The notes under the pieces: generated by a model
The model's input: the letters and a program-made list of their open reading frames with translations, nothing else
Database searches by the model: none
What the model was told of the DNA's origin: nothing
NCBI RefSeq assembly: GCF_963082655.1
Contig: NC_081552.1
Span: 189,546,075 to 189,610,074 of the forward strand
DNA from: Stomoxys calcitrans
Lineage: Eukaryota; Arthropoda; Insecta; Diptera; Muscidae
Direction of reading: 5' to 3'
Length of the DNA: 64,000 nt
In this document: positions 11,519-22,591 of the stretch, piece after piece
Layout: each line of letters starts with the position of its first letter
Position numbering within the stretch: position 1 is the stretch's first letter
Made by a program: the position numbers and the translations under genes

Positions 11519-12340
11519 TCCATAGAAGGGGAATACCCCTCGCTGCTGCGTTCCTCTTGTCACCCGTCTTCTGACCACACTATCTCCCAAGTTCCCACTA
11601 ATAATCTTGCCACAAGGCATATCCGCTTTATAGAAGGCCTCCTTAATAGCCCAAAAGGCTGCCATAGTGTACTCCTGCCGGAGGGACTTCTCGACATCTC
11701 GTCCCACTTCTTAAAGGGTCGTCTCCACCAAGCTGCCTTTGAGGTATGAGTGTTGTTCCCCACTAAAGTTCTACGGTGTCAGTCCCTCTCTCACCTTCAG
11801 GTCTATCAGTATTTCCAGTGTTGTGAGTAAAAACGATAACAGACCAATAATCCTTTATCGTGCTGTGGTTTATTTTTCCCTTCTAGAGGGATAAAGATCA
11901 CCCTGACCTTCCTCCATGCCCTTGGTTTTCAGGACCATGTCAGGCTCGCCCGGTAAATCCGTTCTGGTCAGGGCGGGGAGACTCTAAGAGACTAGCAGCT
12001 CCGGGATAATACCTTCAGATCTGACCGATTTAAGTGGCTGGTAAGCGCTGACTTCCTAACGATATCCCTGCTGAGGTCATCCGCCAAGGCCGCATATGTA
12101 GGTGGGTGTTACAATATCTTAATAGCCGACCTCTTCCCAGCCGCCCGCAAAATGCGTCTCCATCAGAAGTTCCGCCGCCTGTTGACCGCTCTCGATATAA
12201 GTCCCGTCCTATCTTCTAAGGAAGCCAGGCGTGCTTGGGTCCTTCGATAGCGTTTTGCGCATCCTAGATGATTCGCCAGTGCTTTTCAATTCTCCACAGA
12301 ATTTCGCCTAGGAACTCCACTTTGCCTTCCTCGTCTCCTG
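11519..12340 (-). mobile_element. LINE family A RT, N-terminal half (decayed)
   Basis: Minus strand. The RT box that is normally GTPQGG appears as GTQQRG at about 11537-11554. Further upstream AWRKVRVIFIP (about 11880-11920) corresponds to the 'W..A.VVFIPKPGK' motif at the start of LINE RTs. Frames contain stops and shifts. A second, diverged copy lies at 48775-49560. Confidence 0.75.
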
Positions 12341-12640
12341 CTTAAGTACAAACATTTGTAAGACGTCAAGTTGAGGATAAACCATAAGAACTAAAAATAT
12401 TTTAAAATTGAGTAAAAAATCCTTTAAGAAATGACATTTTTACTTTAGAAAAAGTTAGAAAAAAATGTTTCAGCGTACTTTTTCATAAAATAACTCGACA
12501 TGTGGCGTCGTCCAAACGTTTGTATTTGTGAAGGCCTTTTTTGAGGTTTCACCAGGATCTATCATACTACTATTAAGTTAAAAACTCCTTAACATCAAAT
12601 GAAAGCTACTTAGCCAAACAAAAAATTTCCTTAAAAGGTT
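12341..12640. repeat. Flank shared with 49560-49825
   Basis: Non-coding sequence that aligns along its length with 49560-49825, for example the 'CTTTTTCATAAAATAACTC' and TATCATACTA segments. It belongs to a ~1.45-kb paired segment. Confidence 0.65.
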
Positions 12641-12900
12641 GACAAATTACAAATGTGCCCGTGAAAATGGCATTAAGGAGCAAGGGGGGGTGCCTCTCTT
12701 ATATCAATAAGTGCTGTCCGATATAAGTTCAAAGGGACCTCCCTTTTATTGCCGAATCCGAACAGCATACCGCAGAGCGACGCCACTTAGTAAAGAAGTT
12801 TCCACTGCTTGATAACCTAAGGTAAATACCTTACATGCCGCTGAATTCTTTTTTGATGCTCTCGCCGGGATTAGAACCCTCTGAGCCACGGTGGTGGTTG
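12641..12900 (-). mobile_element. S1 SINE, diverged copy
   Basis: Reverse-strand S1 body (GAAAATGGCATTAAGGAGCA, 'CGAACAGCATACCGCAGAGC', GACGCCACTTAG) and a worn head (CCGGGATTAGAACC ... GAGCCACGGTGG). A homologous SINE occupies the same position in the paired segment at 49825-50090. Confidence 0.65.
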
Positions 12901-13035
12901 GAAAATTGGATATCTTTAAATTTAGTATAATTTGTATATATTTAATAAAAAATATCTTAATACCGAGTTAAAAATCCTTCAGTAAAGGAAATTTTTACTA
13001 AAAAACAGAAAAATTACTTATCTAGAAATTAAGTT
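12901..13035. repeat. Flank shared with 50085-50222
   Basis: 'TTTAAATTTAGTATAATTTG' and the following A/T-rich sequence are also found at 50100-50222. Similarity ends abruptly at about 13035 and 50222. Confidence 0.6.
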
Positions 13036-14518
13036 TATCAAATTTTCCAAGTTAAAACAAAATTTCTTTCTACATACTTTTTCATAACATAACTGCACTG
13101 TTTTGATGTTTCAAGAAGGCCTTGCCATCACTAGCAAAAAAACATAAAATGTACCTAAAATCGTCCCACCTCTTTCTTTCATTCTTTCTTAGAAGTTAAT
13201 TTCCAATGACTGCTTCTAATTTGGTTATCTAACACCCATAACCAAACCAGATGTTACTTTTCTACTTCAGTTTATTGAATTTTTCTAATTGACTTGGAAT
13301 GGTTGGAAATAGCAGCCATGGCCAACTGTCAGATCAACAGCGATGAGACAAAAAAAATTCTAGCTAAATCCCTAAAGCCCTTTTAGTTTTGAACGAGGGA
13401 AAATTGAAAGCCAATATGAAAACCAAACAAATAACAAAATCGAAAAACGTATGAAAAAGCGTCAACAGTGAATATGCTAACATTAAACTTGTTAACAAAT
13501 GAAGCTGGGCCATCTCGCCTAAACGTCTGTCCGTCCGTCCGTCCGTCCATCCGGGATATGGATAGACGGAGACGACAAGTGTTGACAACAAAGCCAATGT
13601 TGATGCTGCGTTCTGAGCTATTCGTTGCTGTTGCTTTGGTTGTCGTCTCTCTAATGGTGGTGACCACAATGCTGTTGATGATGATGATGACGCGATGACG
13701 CCGTTGATGTCGCCGTGATGATACCGATTTGCTAAATGACTTTTGAACCTCTCGAATATTTCTACTCTTTGACGTTATATGGGGAGGGTATGAAACGTTT
13801 TGTTTGTTTAACGTTTTGATGTTGTTGTTGTTGTTTCGTTTTTGAACTTTTTTGCATCTTCTTCGTTTAACTCTTTGCCAGGGCTTAGTAGTTGGCTTAT
13901 TTCAAAATCTCAGCGATAATGGATGATAGTTTGGCTTCTGGCAGCAATTTTTGTTTTTAGTCAACGAGACCAAACCAAAACAGACCAGACCAGACCAGAC
14001 CTTCCTTCGTGCCATGGTGCTTTTATTTATCGCTCAATCTCTTTGATGGTGATGGTTTCATCAGTGTCAGCGAAATATTGGAAATCATTGTCATCAACTC
14101 TGTTATATGTGGCTTAGTGGCGGCAGCACCAAGGGCTTTTGTTGTCTTGTATAGCATTTTAGCCTTTAGCAAAAAATGATACCGGCCTTTCCTTTCCTCG
14201 TCTGGGGAAGAGTCAACTTTAAGATGTTAATTCGCCTTGTTATAACCTGTAAAGTCATCTTGGTGATGAATGGTATGGTCACCAACTGTTTTGAAGGCTC
14301 CCCAATCCATTTCGATTAAGGTTTGATTGGCTTTATAACATGCATGGTGTGATGAATTGGTGAATGGAAATGGTTTAGATTTTCCAACTCTAAAACATAT
14401 TCTATAAATAATGCTATCTCATAAGTAAGGTTTTTTTTCAATTCATGCTATGCGGACGCAGAATAGAGTGGACCTGTAGTTTAAGAACCCAGGGACTACG
14501 TCCTATTTCCGATTACTA
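13036..14518. other. Unique non-coding DNA with microsatellites
   Basis: It contains (GTCC)n at about 13524-13548, (GAT)n at about 13675-13690, (TTG)n at about 13818-13835 and (GACCA)n at about 13980-14002. No exon signal is convincing. Confidence 0.5.
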
Positions 14519-14765
14519 ATACAAATTTGCCCATAAATATTCCATTAAGGAACAGTGGCAAACTTCTTACATATCAATGAGTGCTGTCCGATTCAAATTT
14601 AGGCTCAATGATAAGCGAACTCCATTTTATAGCCCATTCCCAACGGCTTGTCGCACTGCGACACCTTTTTAGAGAGCGAAGTTTTTACATGGCATAGTAT
14701 CTCACAAATGTCGCCAGCATAAGGAGGAAATAACCATTGTTGAAAATTCACGATACAACGCCACC
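14519..14765 (-). mobile_element. S1 SINE, body without intact head
   Basis: Reverse-strand S1: 'ATTCCATTAAGGAACAG', CACATATCAATGAGTGC-like, 'CGGCTTGTCGCACTGCGACA' and CACAAATGTCGCCAGCAT. The tRNA head is replaced by unrelated sequence at about 14760. Confidence 0.75.
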
Positions 14766-14984
14766 TATATGTGAAATTTAAAATTATAATACAGAAAACC
14801 TCATACAAAAAATCCTAATACAGAAAATCCTAATACAAATGTAATAACAACCAAATACAACGAAATAAAAAAGAAATTCAAACCCAAATATGACGAAAAA
14901 TAAAATTATTATAAAAATCAAAGTAAATAAAAGTTCTCTTTTATGGATGTCAAATTTAATTCACCACTCAATAGAAGTAATAGG

Positions 14985-16047
14985 CACACTGTGGTCCACT
15001 GAGAAAAAGTGGGATACAACTATTTACAGAAAATAGAATTTGGACCACGCTCTTTGTGAATCTATTCAATTTGAAGTATTAAAGAAACCAAGATATTGGC
15101 CATTTTTGGCAAAATTTGGTAATTTTTCCATATGATGCCCCATTTTTCACAGTAAATGGGCCCCTGTGGCCAACTGGGAAATAGTGGGCTGAAACCGTTT
15201 ACAGGATATATAATATGGACCACGCTCTTTCCGAATCTTTTAAATTTGGAGCCCTAAGTATTAAAGAAACTAAGATATTGGCCATTTTTGGCAAAATTTG
15301 GTCATTTTGTCATATGATGCCCTATGTTTCGAAATAAATGGCCCACTGTGGCCAACTGGGAAATAGTGGGCTGAAACCGTTTACAGGATATATAACATGG
15401 ACCATGCTCTTTCTGAATCTATTAAATTTGAAGCCCTAAGTATTAAAGAAACCAAGACATTGATAATTTTTGGCAAAATTTGGTCTTTTCTCAAATGATG
15501 CCCCATTTTTCCGAGATAATGGCCCACTGTGGCCAACTGGGAAATAGTGGGTTGAAACCGTTTACAGGATATATAATATGGAACACGCTCTTTCCGAATC
15601 TATTCAATTTGGAGCCCTAAGTATCAAAGAAACCAAGACATTAATAATTTTTGGCAAAATTTGGTCTTTTCTCAAATGATGCCCCATTTTTCCGAGATAA
15701 TGGCCCACTGTGGCCAACTGGGAAATAGTGGGCTGAAACCGTTTACGGGAAATATAATATGGACCACGTTCTTTCCGAATCTATACAATTTGGAGCCCTC
15801 AGTAGTAAAGAAACCAAGATATTGGCAATTTTTGGCAAAATTTGGTAATTTTTTCACATGATGCCCCATTTTTCATAGTAAATGGCCCACTGTGGCCAAC
15901 TGAGAAATAGTGGTCTGAAACCGTTCACAGGAAATATAATATAATATTTACCGTTTACAGGAAATTTTTCCGAATCTATTCAATTTGGAGCCCTAAGTAT
16001 TAAAGGAACCAAGATATTGGTCATTTTTGGCAAAATTTGGTCAAATT
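14985..16047. repeat. 181-bp satellite, about six monomers
   Basis: Monomers start at about 14985, 15161, 15342, 15523, 15704 and 15886, marked by 'CCCACTGTGGCCAACTGGGA'. Each also carries AGTGGGCTGAAACCGTTTAC, CGAATCTATTCAATTTGGAG and 'TTTTTGGCAAAATTTGGT'. Spacing is 176-182 bp. The fifth and sixth copies show small internal changes. Confidence 0.9.
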
Positions 16048-16685
16048 TTGTTTTTTATTTTTGTTTTTGTTTTTTTAGTTTTAATTTTTTTTTGTTTTTT
16101 TTTTGGTTTTTTTTTTGTTATTTTAGTTTCGTATTTTTTTTTCTTAGTTATATATTTTTGTTATTGGTCTGCTTTATGTTGTTGTTTTTCTGTTTTATAT
16201 TGTTTCTTTTGTTTTTTCATCGAAAAAAAAAATTAAAAAAAGGGGAAAAAATTGTTTTGTTTTTGCTTTTCTTTGTTCTTTTCTCTTTTCCTTTTTTCCT
16301 TTTTTTCTGTCTTTCTGTTTTCTTTTTCTTCTGTTTGGTGATTTTTTTGTTTTTTTATTTCTTTTTATTTTTTTTATATTTATTTATTTTTATTTGTTTG
16401 TTTTTTGTTTACTTTTTGTGCCTTTTTTCATTTTGTGATGTTGTTGTTTTTGTGTTTTTTTTTCCTTTTTTCCTTTTTTAGTTTTGTGTTTTTTTTTTAG
16501 GTTATATTTTTTCTTTTTTTGTTTGTTTTATGTTGTAGTGTTTTTGTTTTATCTTGTTTCCTTCGATTTTTCTTTGACCACAAAAAAAAGAAAGAAAGAG
16601 AACAAAAGCAAAAAAAAAAAAGATTTTCTTGTTAACTTTTTTCTCTTCTCTTTTTTCGTTGTTTTCTTTATTTTCTGTTCACTAT
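16048..16685. repeat. T-rich low-complexity tract
   Basis: Long poly-T-dominated sequence that produces spurious Phe-rich open frames. It directly follows the satellite. Confidence 0.85.
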
Positions 16686-16741
16686 AGAGGGCGCAATTCG
16701 ATTTGACTGATATTTAACGCGAAGCATTTTGTTTTGTTATA

Positions 16742-17015
16742 ACGCTGAAAGTCTGGGTTCGAATTCTGGTGGGCCCATCAGAAAAAAATTTTCACCGATG
16801 GATTTTCCCTCCTAATGCTGGCAACGTTTGTCAGGTACAGTGCCATGTAAAAACTTGTTAATGTTGAACTGCGGCACGCCGTTCGGACTCGGCTATAATA
16901 AGGAGGCCCCTTATCATTGAGCTTAAACTTGAATCGGACTGCACTCATTGATATGCGAGAAGTTTGCCCCTGTTCCTTTGAGAAATGTTCATGGGCAAAA
17001 ATTTGCATTTGCATA
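16742..17015 (+). mobile_element. S1 SINE, 5'-truncated
   Basis: It begins within the tRNA-like head (GGGTTCGAATTCTGG B box at about 16755) and includes a full body to 'TTCATGGGCAAAAATTTGCA'. It sits next to a DINE-like fragment on each side, so it probably inserted into one. Confidence 0.75.
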
Positions 17016-17044
17016 TGACTTTTATTTTTTAAAAAACTCCATCA

Positions 17045-17458
17045 TAGGGTATACTAATTTCATCATTCCGTTTGTAACACCTCGACATATGCGTCTAAAA
17101 CCCCATAAAGTATATATGTTATTGATCGTCATGACATTTTAAGTCGATCTAGCCATGTCGGTCGGTCTGTCGAAAGCACGCTTACGTTCAAAGGAGTAAA
17201 GCTAGGTGCTTGAAATGTTATTGATGTTTGTTGGTTGGGATTGTAAATGGGCCATATCGGTCCATGTTTCGATATAGCTCCCATATAAACCGATCTCCCG
17301 ATTTGATTTCTTGAGCCCTTGGAAGCCGCAATTTTTGTCCGATTTGGCTGATATTGGGCACGTAGTGTTTTGATATGATGCATTTATCACCAGATTATGA
17401 TGGAAGGTGTTTTTGGGTATCCAAAGATCGGCCCGGCCAAACTTAACGCCTTTTTATT
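17045..17458 (+). mobile_element. Short DINE-like element
   Basis: It starts at GGGTATACTAATTTCATCATTC, runs through the conserved CCATAAAGTATATATG and GATCTAGCCATGTC block, and carries one monomer. It ends with the terminal hairpin GATCGGCCCGGCCAAACTT and a T-rich 'CCTTTTTATTTG'. Confidence 0.7.
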
Positions 17459-18640
17459 TGTTTCTTTTCTATCTTTATCCTTTTTTCCTTCTTTCTGCCG
17501 TTTTTTTTTCAATTTTTTCTATCCTCGCAAGGGTAAATTTCAGAAAATTTTCGTAGAATGTTGAATTTCATAAAACAATATGTCAACATTCAATTTTTCC
17601 TCGACTTTCATGTCGCCAAAATTCGATTTTTTTTATAAAAATTTGTTCATCATTCCAATTTTTCTTTAGAAAATTCATTTTAAATCTGATTTTCAAAAGA
17701 CCACCATTTAAGTCATGTTTTCGCTACACTCCCCATGACAAGTTGGAAAATTTGCCCTGCACCTCATTCGTTTTACTTTATGTTTATTATTATAGCGTAT
17801 TGCAATTTTCCCCAACCCAAAGCTCACAAATTCAAGTGTATGGTGATTACAAAACATCCATAACTGTCATTATTTTAAATTGTCTTAATGGTTGGCTACA
17901 CTACACATACTTCAAGATTAGATGTGTCTGCTGATGTGATGTGGTGTTTGGTCGGTCATTCGTCCCCTCGTGTTTGCATGCATTTAACTCTGTGAACACG
18001 TTTTGAATTTAATCAGGTTCACAATAAAGGTTAATTTGCGTTAGGTCGTTATGGTCAATGAGTGTGTGTGTGTTTTTTTTCTTTGTTTTTGTTTCCATGT
18101 ATTTGTTGTTTTCTGTATTCTTTGAATGTAATTTCAGAACATTGGTCTTTATAAAAAGGGGGACTTCGAAGAAATTGTGTCTATTTACAAGAGACAAAGT
18201 GCTGGGAGGAATATGTTGCCCCATTGCCTTCCACCAGTTCATTATACAATTTGGCAGCACAAATTAATTGTTATATGCAAACCATTAACTTCTTGTTGCA
18301 TGTGTATGTGTGTTTAGGTGAAATCATTTTGTAAAAACTTTGAAATAGTTCGTTACATTGTTGCCCCAAAGTTTTCTGTGATATTTTATACTGGGGATGT
18401 TTTTCTTACAAAAAAAAATTTACCTCTTACGTGATTTTTTTTTTGAGGCTTCTTAGGGTCAATATGCTTCAAAATCAAAATTTTTTTCCGACTTTTTCAA
18501 GAGTTTATTTTGTGAAATCTATTAATAAGAGAATAAATATTTTGTTCTGTTTTGTTACGTTTACAGTTTTTACTAACATATGTTTACATTTGCATTATTC
18601 TCTTATTATTATTCTCTTATTCTGTTTACACTCTAAACTA
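17459..18640. other. Unique non-coding DNA
   Basis: AT-rich sequence with small GT microsatellites (about 18061-18075). No recognised element or exon. Confidence 0.45.
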
Positions 18641-19385
18641 TTGCAACGGAATACTGTAACTTTGTATTGTTTCTGTCCTCCTTCGTGTTCATCGACGTCT
18701 CTATCCTCTGTTATATGCGTAAACTTTCAAGAGTATACCTCTCTCTTCCTTCCTCTCTCTGTCAAGAATTCTGACAGCTTTTTAAGTCAATGTTGTGTCC
18801 CGTCTCGTTAATGTGTTGTTATAAAGCTGAGCTTTCTCTGCCTTTCTTGATGTCTGCTTCGTGTTCTGTCATTCGTATCTTCAGTTTTTGTCGAGTGATG
18901 CCCACATAACACATATTGCATTGTTCCCCTTCTTTGCCATTGCACGTCAATTCGTAAACTTCGTTTTCTAGTTGGAGTTTGTCTGCTTTGGTAGTTGTTG
19001 TTGTGAACAGCTTTTGTAGTGTGTGGTTTGATTTGTATGCGATTGTTGTTGTTTTATTTTCTCTGTTTGGTGCCCAAGCATTGTTCTCTGTTAATTTGGG
19101 AATATATGGTACACCGTGAAAATAAATATTTTCCGATGATTTTTCATATTTGTATTGTATTGTTTGGGGGTGAATTACTTTCTGAATTAGAGTCTTAATG
19201 AGTGAAGGTGGAAAATTGTTTAATTTTAAAATGGTTTCTATTTTTGCTATATTGCGTGTAATATATTGCCCGTCACTAAGGTCGATGACTTTTTTGATCA
19301 AGTTAGTTGCCATATTTGTCTTTATCCTTTTAGATTGTGTTGAGTTGTAGTGAATTACCTTATATTAGCTAATATTTATTGGAAA
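18641..19385 (-). mobile_element. Penelope-like element 3' part with GIY-YIG endonuclease (decayed)
   Basis: The minus-strand frame 19313-18819 (164 residues; the in-frame sequence extends a little further upstream) contains NLIKKVIDLSDGQY near its start and then a GIY-YIG-type endonuclease. VYEL (residues 119-122), CYVGIT (135-140), a conserved Arg at about 147 and His at 151 fit the arrangement in Penelope-like retroelements, where the domain follows the RT and nicks the target. Cysteines at 124, 132 and 135 fit the CCHH motif typical of these endonucleases. Beyond the frame end, HINETGHNID, VRILDRE and YTLESLRI can be read only by changing frame several times, so this copy is inactive. No RT domain is visible, so it is 5'-truncated. 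Confidence 0.8.
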
Positions 19386-19419
19386 CTGGTAGAACAAACT
19401 ATGGTTATCCTTGCGCATT

Positions 19420-20415
19420 ATTATACCCTCCACCATAGGGGGGTATACTAATTTGTCATTTTGTTTGTAACTCCTCGAAAAAAATCCTCTGAGACACCAG
19501 TAAGTATATATATTCTTGATCGTCATGACACTTTAAGTCGATCTAGCCATGTCCGTCCATCCGTTGATCTGTCGAAAGCACGCTAACTTTCGAAGGAGTA
19601 AGACTGGACGCTCCTTCATATAAGTGTAGTGTTTTAGTTATGATTGTAAATGAGCCATATCGGTCCATGTTTTGATATAGCTGCCATATAAAACGATCTT
19701 GGGTCTTGACTTCTTGAGCCACTAGTGGGCGCATTTCTTATCCGATTTGGCTGAAAATTTGCATGACGTGTTTTGTTATGACTGCTAACAACTGTGCTAA
19801 GTGTGGTTGAAATCGTTCCATAACCCAATATAGCTGTCATATAAACCTATCTGGGGTCTTGACTTATTGAGCCTATAGAGGGCGTAATTATTATCCGATT
19901 TGGCTGAAAATTTGCATGACGTGTTTTGTTATGACTGCTAACAACTGTGCCAAATATGCTTAAAATCGGCGTATAACCTGATATAACTGTTATATAAACC
20001 GATCTGGGATCTTGGCTTCTTGAGCCTCCTTATTATTTGATTTGGCTAAAACTTTGAACCACGTCTTCTCCCATTGCCTTCAACATACATGTCAAATATG
20101 GTCTGAATCGGTCTATATCCTGATACAGCTACCACATAAATCGATATTCCTATTTTACTTCTTTAGCTCCTAAAGGATTCAATTCTTACTCCAATTGGCT
20201 GAATTTTAACACAATTCAGCTTTAGTTTTCAATTCAATTATGGTCCGAATCAGACCACAACTTGATGAAGCTCCAATAGCTTACCAATTATTTTTTGTTA
20301 TCCTTTGTTTGCTTAAAAAGAAATACCGGGAAAAGAAATCGACAAATGCGATTCATGGTAGAGGGTATATAAGATTCAGCTCGGCCCAACTTAGCACGCT
20401 TTCACTTGTTACTAC
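19420..20415 (+). mobile_element. DINE-like element with both termini
   Basis: It begins 'TTATACCCTCCACCATAGGG', then the conserved core (TTCTTGATCGTCATGACA, GATCTAGCCATGTCCGTCC), then about four monomers, ending with GGTAGAGGGTATATAAGATTC, CTCGGCCCAACTTAGCACG and 'TTTCACTTGTTA'. At about 1 kb it is one of the best-delimited copies. Confidence 0.75.
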
Positions 20416-20469
20416 TAACAAAAATCTTTAACTCGGAATTGCTAGGACCCGAAAGGCTTCGATTTAACC

Positions 20470-20795
20470 AAGTTTATTGACGGCAGTCTTCTGGCTTGTG
20501 CCATCCTCAGAGAAGGCATTTATCTCCTTCTTACACTGCAAGACTGCTCGTGGACCTTACCGTCTTGGTTGTTATTGCCCTGATGGCTAGGTTACTGTCA
20601 GCAAAGCAGTTCACACTCGATGTGCTCGCGTGAAAACCACACTACCTCACGTATTCCGTTAACGCCCGGATGTCCGCCTGCAGTACCATGTTATGGTCCG
20701 GCAGTCTAAAACAGACTTCAGCCCTTGGGTTCTTAACGTAGACCCCAAGGCCCACTTTGTCCTCTAGCTTTGGCAATACTAGGATTCCTTCAGTC
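20470..20795 (-). mobile_element. LINE family B RNase H domain (decayed)
   Basis: The minus strand encodes a worn RNase H, recognisable by near identity with the + strand copies at 50406-50790 and 62090-62440 (KLEDKVGLG, DHNMVLQADIRA, INAFSED). It lies downstream of the family B RT and is interrupted by stops. Confidence 0.7.
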
Positions 20796-21065
20796 CAAGA
20801 CTATGCCGTTGGCAGCAATTCCTCGCACTCAACCGCAAGTGTCGTCTCAAGTATCCATAGGAAACCTCTTCCATTCCTTCCAGGTTTCCTATTGTCTTCT
20901 CGTTTACACCGCGATGGTATGAGCTGCTGCCATCCTCAATCCATTCATCCCAGTGTCGTATCAGATATCCGATCGGAAACCTCTTCCCTTCCTTCCAGGT
21001 TTCCTATCGTCCCCTCGTTTATATCGCGATGGTATGAGCTGCTGCCATCCTCAATCCATTCTCCC
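20796..21065 (-). mobile_element. LINE family B linker with 115-bp tandem duplication
   Basis: Sequence between RNase H and RT. The block with GGAAACCTCTTCC ... 'ATGGTATGAGCTGCTGCCAT' occurs at about 20850-20946 and again at about 20965-21062. The + strand copy at 50330-50410 has it once. Confidence 0.65.
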
Positions 21066-22180
21066 ATCGCCTTAAGTCTCATAGCCACAGTGGCTGCCTC
21101 TCACCTATTCTGTATGTCAATGGGTCGGATATGTATTGTAGAATAGTCTCCAGTGCCCTAGTGGGCATGTTTTCTGAATCTTTTGTATAGTCCTTGTGTT
21201 GCACTTTCTCTCCATAGCAGTCCACCAAACTAATTAGGCATAAGTAAGTACTGTAGAGCCAGTGGACTATCCTCGGATTCAGGCCCCATTTCGAGCCTAC
21301 GGTCCGTCTAGATAGTGCCCAACATCTGTGAGCCTTCTCAGTACACTCCTGAATGTGACAGTTCCAATTAAGTTTCCTATCCAAGATCACTTCTAAGTAT
21401 TTGATGTTGTCAGATATCGAAATCCTTCCGTTGAGGAAACGTGGTGCGTTAAATTGAACCACCTTCGGCTACCTCGTGAACAGGTATATTTTAAGTCTTC
21501 TCTGGGTTAACTTTGCGATCTCTGGGTCTAGCCCAGCCATATGCCAGACCCTTTCGGCCCTTCTGCACAGCTGATTCGGATCCTTAACCCTAAGAAGTAT
21601 TATAACATCATCTGGGTAGCAGACGGCTCAAATTCCTCCTCAGTCAGCATCCGTAATAGGTTATTTATGGTGGTCACCCATAGGAGTGGCGGTAAAATGC
21701 CCCCCTGTGGCGTGCCCTGTGCCACTTTCTCTCTAATATTTATGCCATGCAACACACAATTTATCCACCTGTTCCTTAGCATATGGTCTATCCAGTCTCT
21801 AAGGATCGGCTCCACTGGTACTGGTCTAAGGATTGGATCAGTGTGTCGGTCCGCACATTGTTAAAAGCCCCCTCGATGCCAATGCATACCGCCAGTGTGT
21901 ACGTTTTGGCATCGAAGAATTCTTCTATTTTATGCACAACCTCCTGCAGGACAGTCTCCACATAGTCATGCTGTTTGTATTTGAGGCGTACGCTGGATAG
22001 TATCTACAATACGTTCCATGATTTTGAGTAGAATGGACTGTAGGACTTTGGTGTCGCATAACTTGCCTTTACGGCTATGGGTATTAACACCACCCTTGCC
22101 TCCTGCCAGGCTTTTGGAGTATATACAAGTCCTAGGAACGCTGCGAGAGTAGTGGCCAGATGAGACGCCAGATAGTCGGC
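21066..22180 (-). mobile_element. LINE family B reverse transcriptase (decayed)
   Basis: Minus-strand RT remnant. QGTPQGGILPPLLW is at about 21680-21720. The catalytic box reads YPDD (21607-21618) in a shifted frame, where YADD is usual. The thumb region IKYLEVILDRKLNWN and LNPRIVHWLYSTY is in the frame 21462-21079. The order RT then RNase H on the minus strand fits the I/LOA/R1-like LINE group. At least one frameshift separates the GTPQGG and YPDD segments. Confidence 0.8.
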
Positions 22181-22199
22181 CTACTTTTATAGTAACGTC

Positions 22200-22590
22200 G
22201 GAAATATTCCATCAGGTGGAATAAAGTGCTCATTTGTTAACCGATTCTCTCGAAATTTGGCAGGAGGAATTTTCTTATAACTCTCAATATTACTAGTGAA
22301 TTTCATAGAAATCGGTTCATATTTAGATATAGCTGCCACAGTTGTATATCGCCCGATTTTCACTTCTAGAGGCAGTACAAGCGCATTTATTGTTCAACTA
22401 TGCCAAAATTTGGTCCAACGCTTTCCGTGACGACTACCACAATATCTAAAGAATTTAATCGAATCAGATCCATATTGCTTGGAATTTGATACGAATTGTT
22501 TTATAAACCCATCTGAAAACATCCGCCGAGTTCCATCAAAATTGGTTCAGAATAAAATATAGCTTTGTATTTATGGGGTAGGTGTATGGG
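22200..22590 (+). repeat. Diverged DINE-like or related dispersed repeat
   Basis: It contains AAATCGGTTCATATTTAGAT, ATAGCTGCCAC, 'GCCCGATTTTCACTTCTAGA' and 'ACGACTACCACAATATCTAA'. The monomer resembles the main family but termini are not recognisable. Confidence 0.5.
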
Positions 22591-22591
22591 T

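Noticed and set aside
16017..16687. Phe-rich + strand open frames of up to 154 residues
   Set aside because: Translation of a T-rich low-complexity tract.
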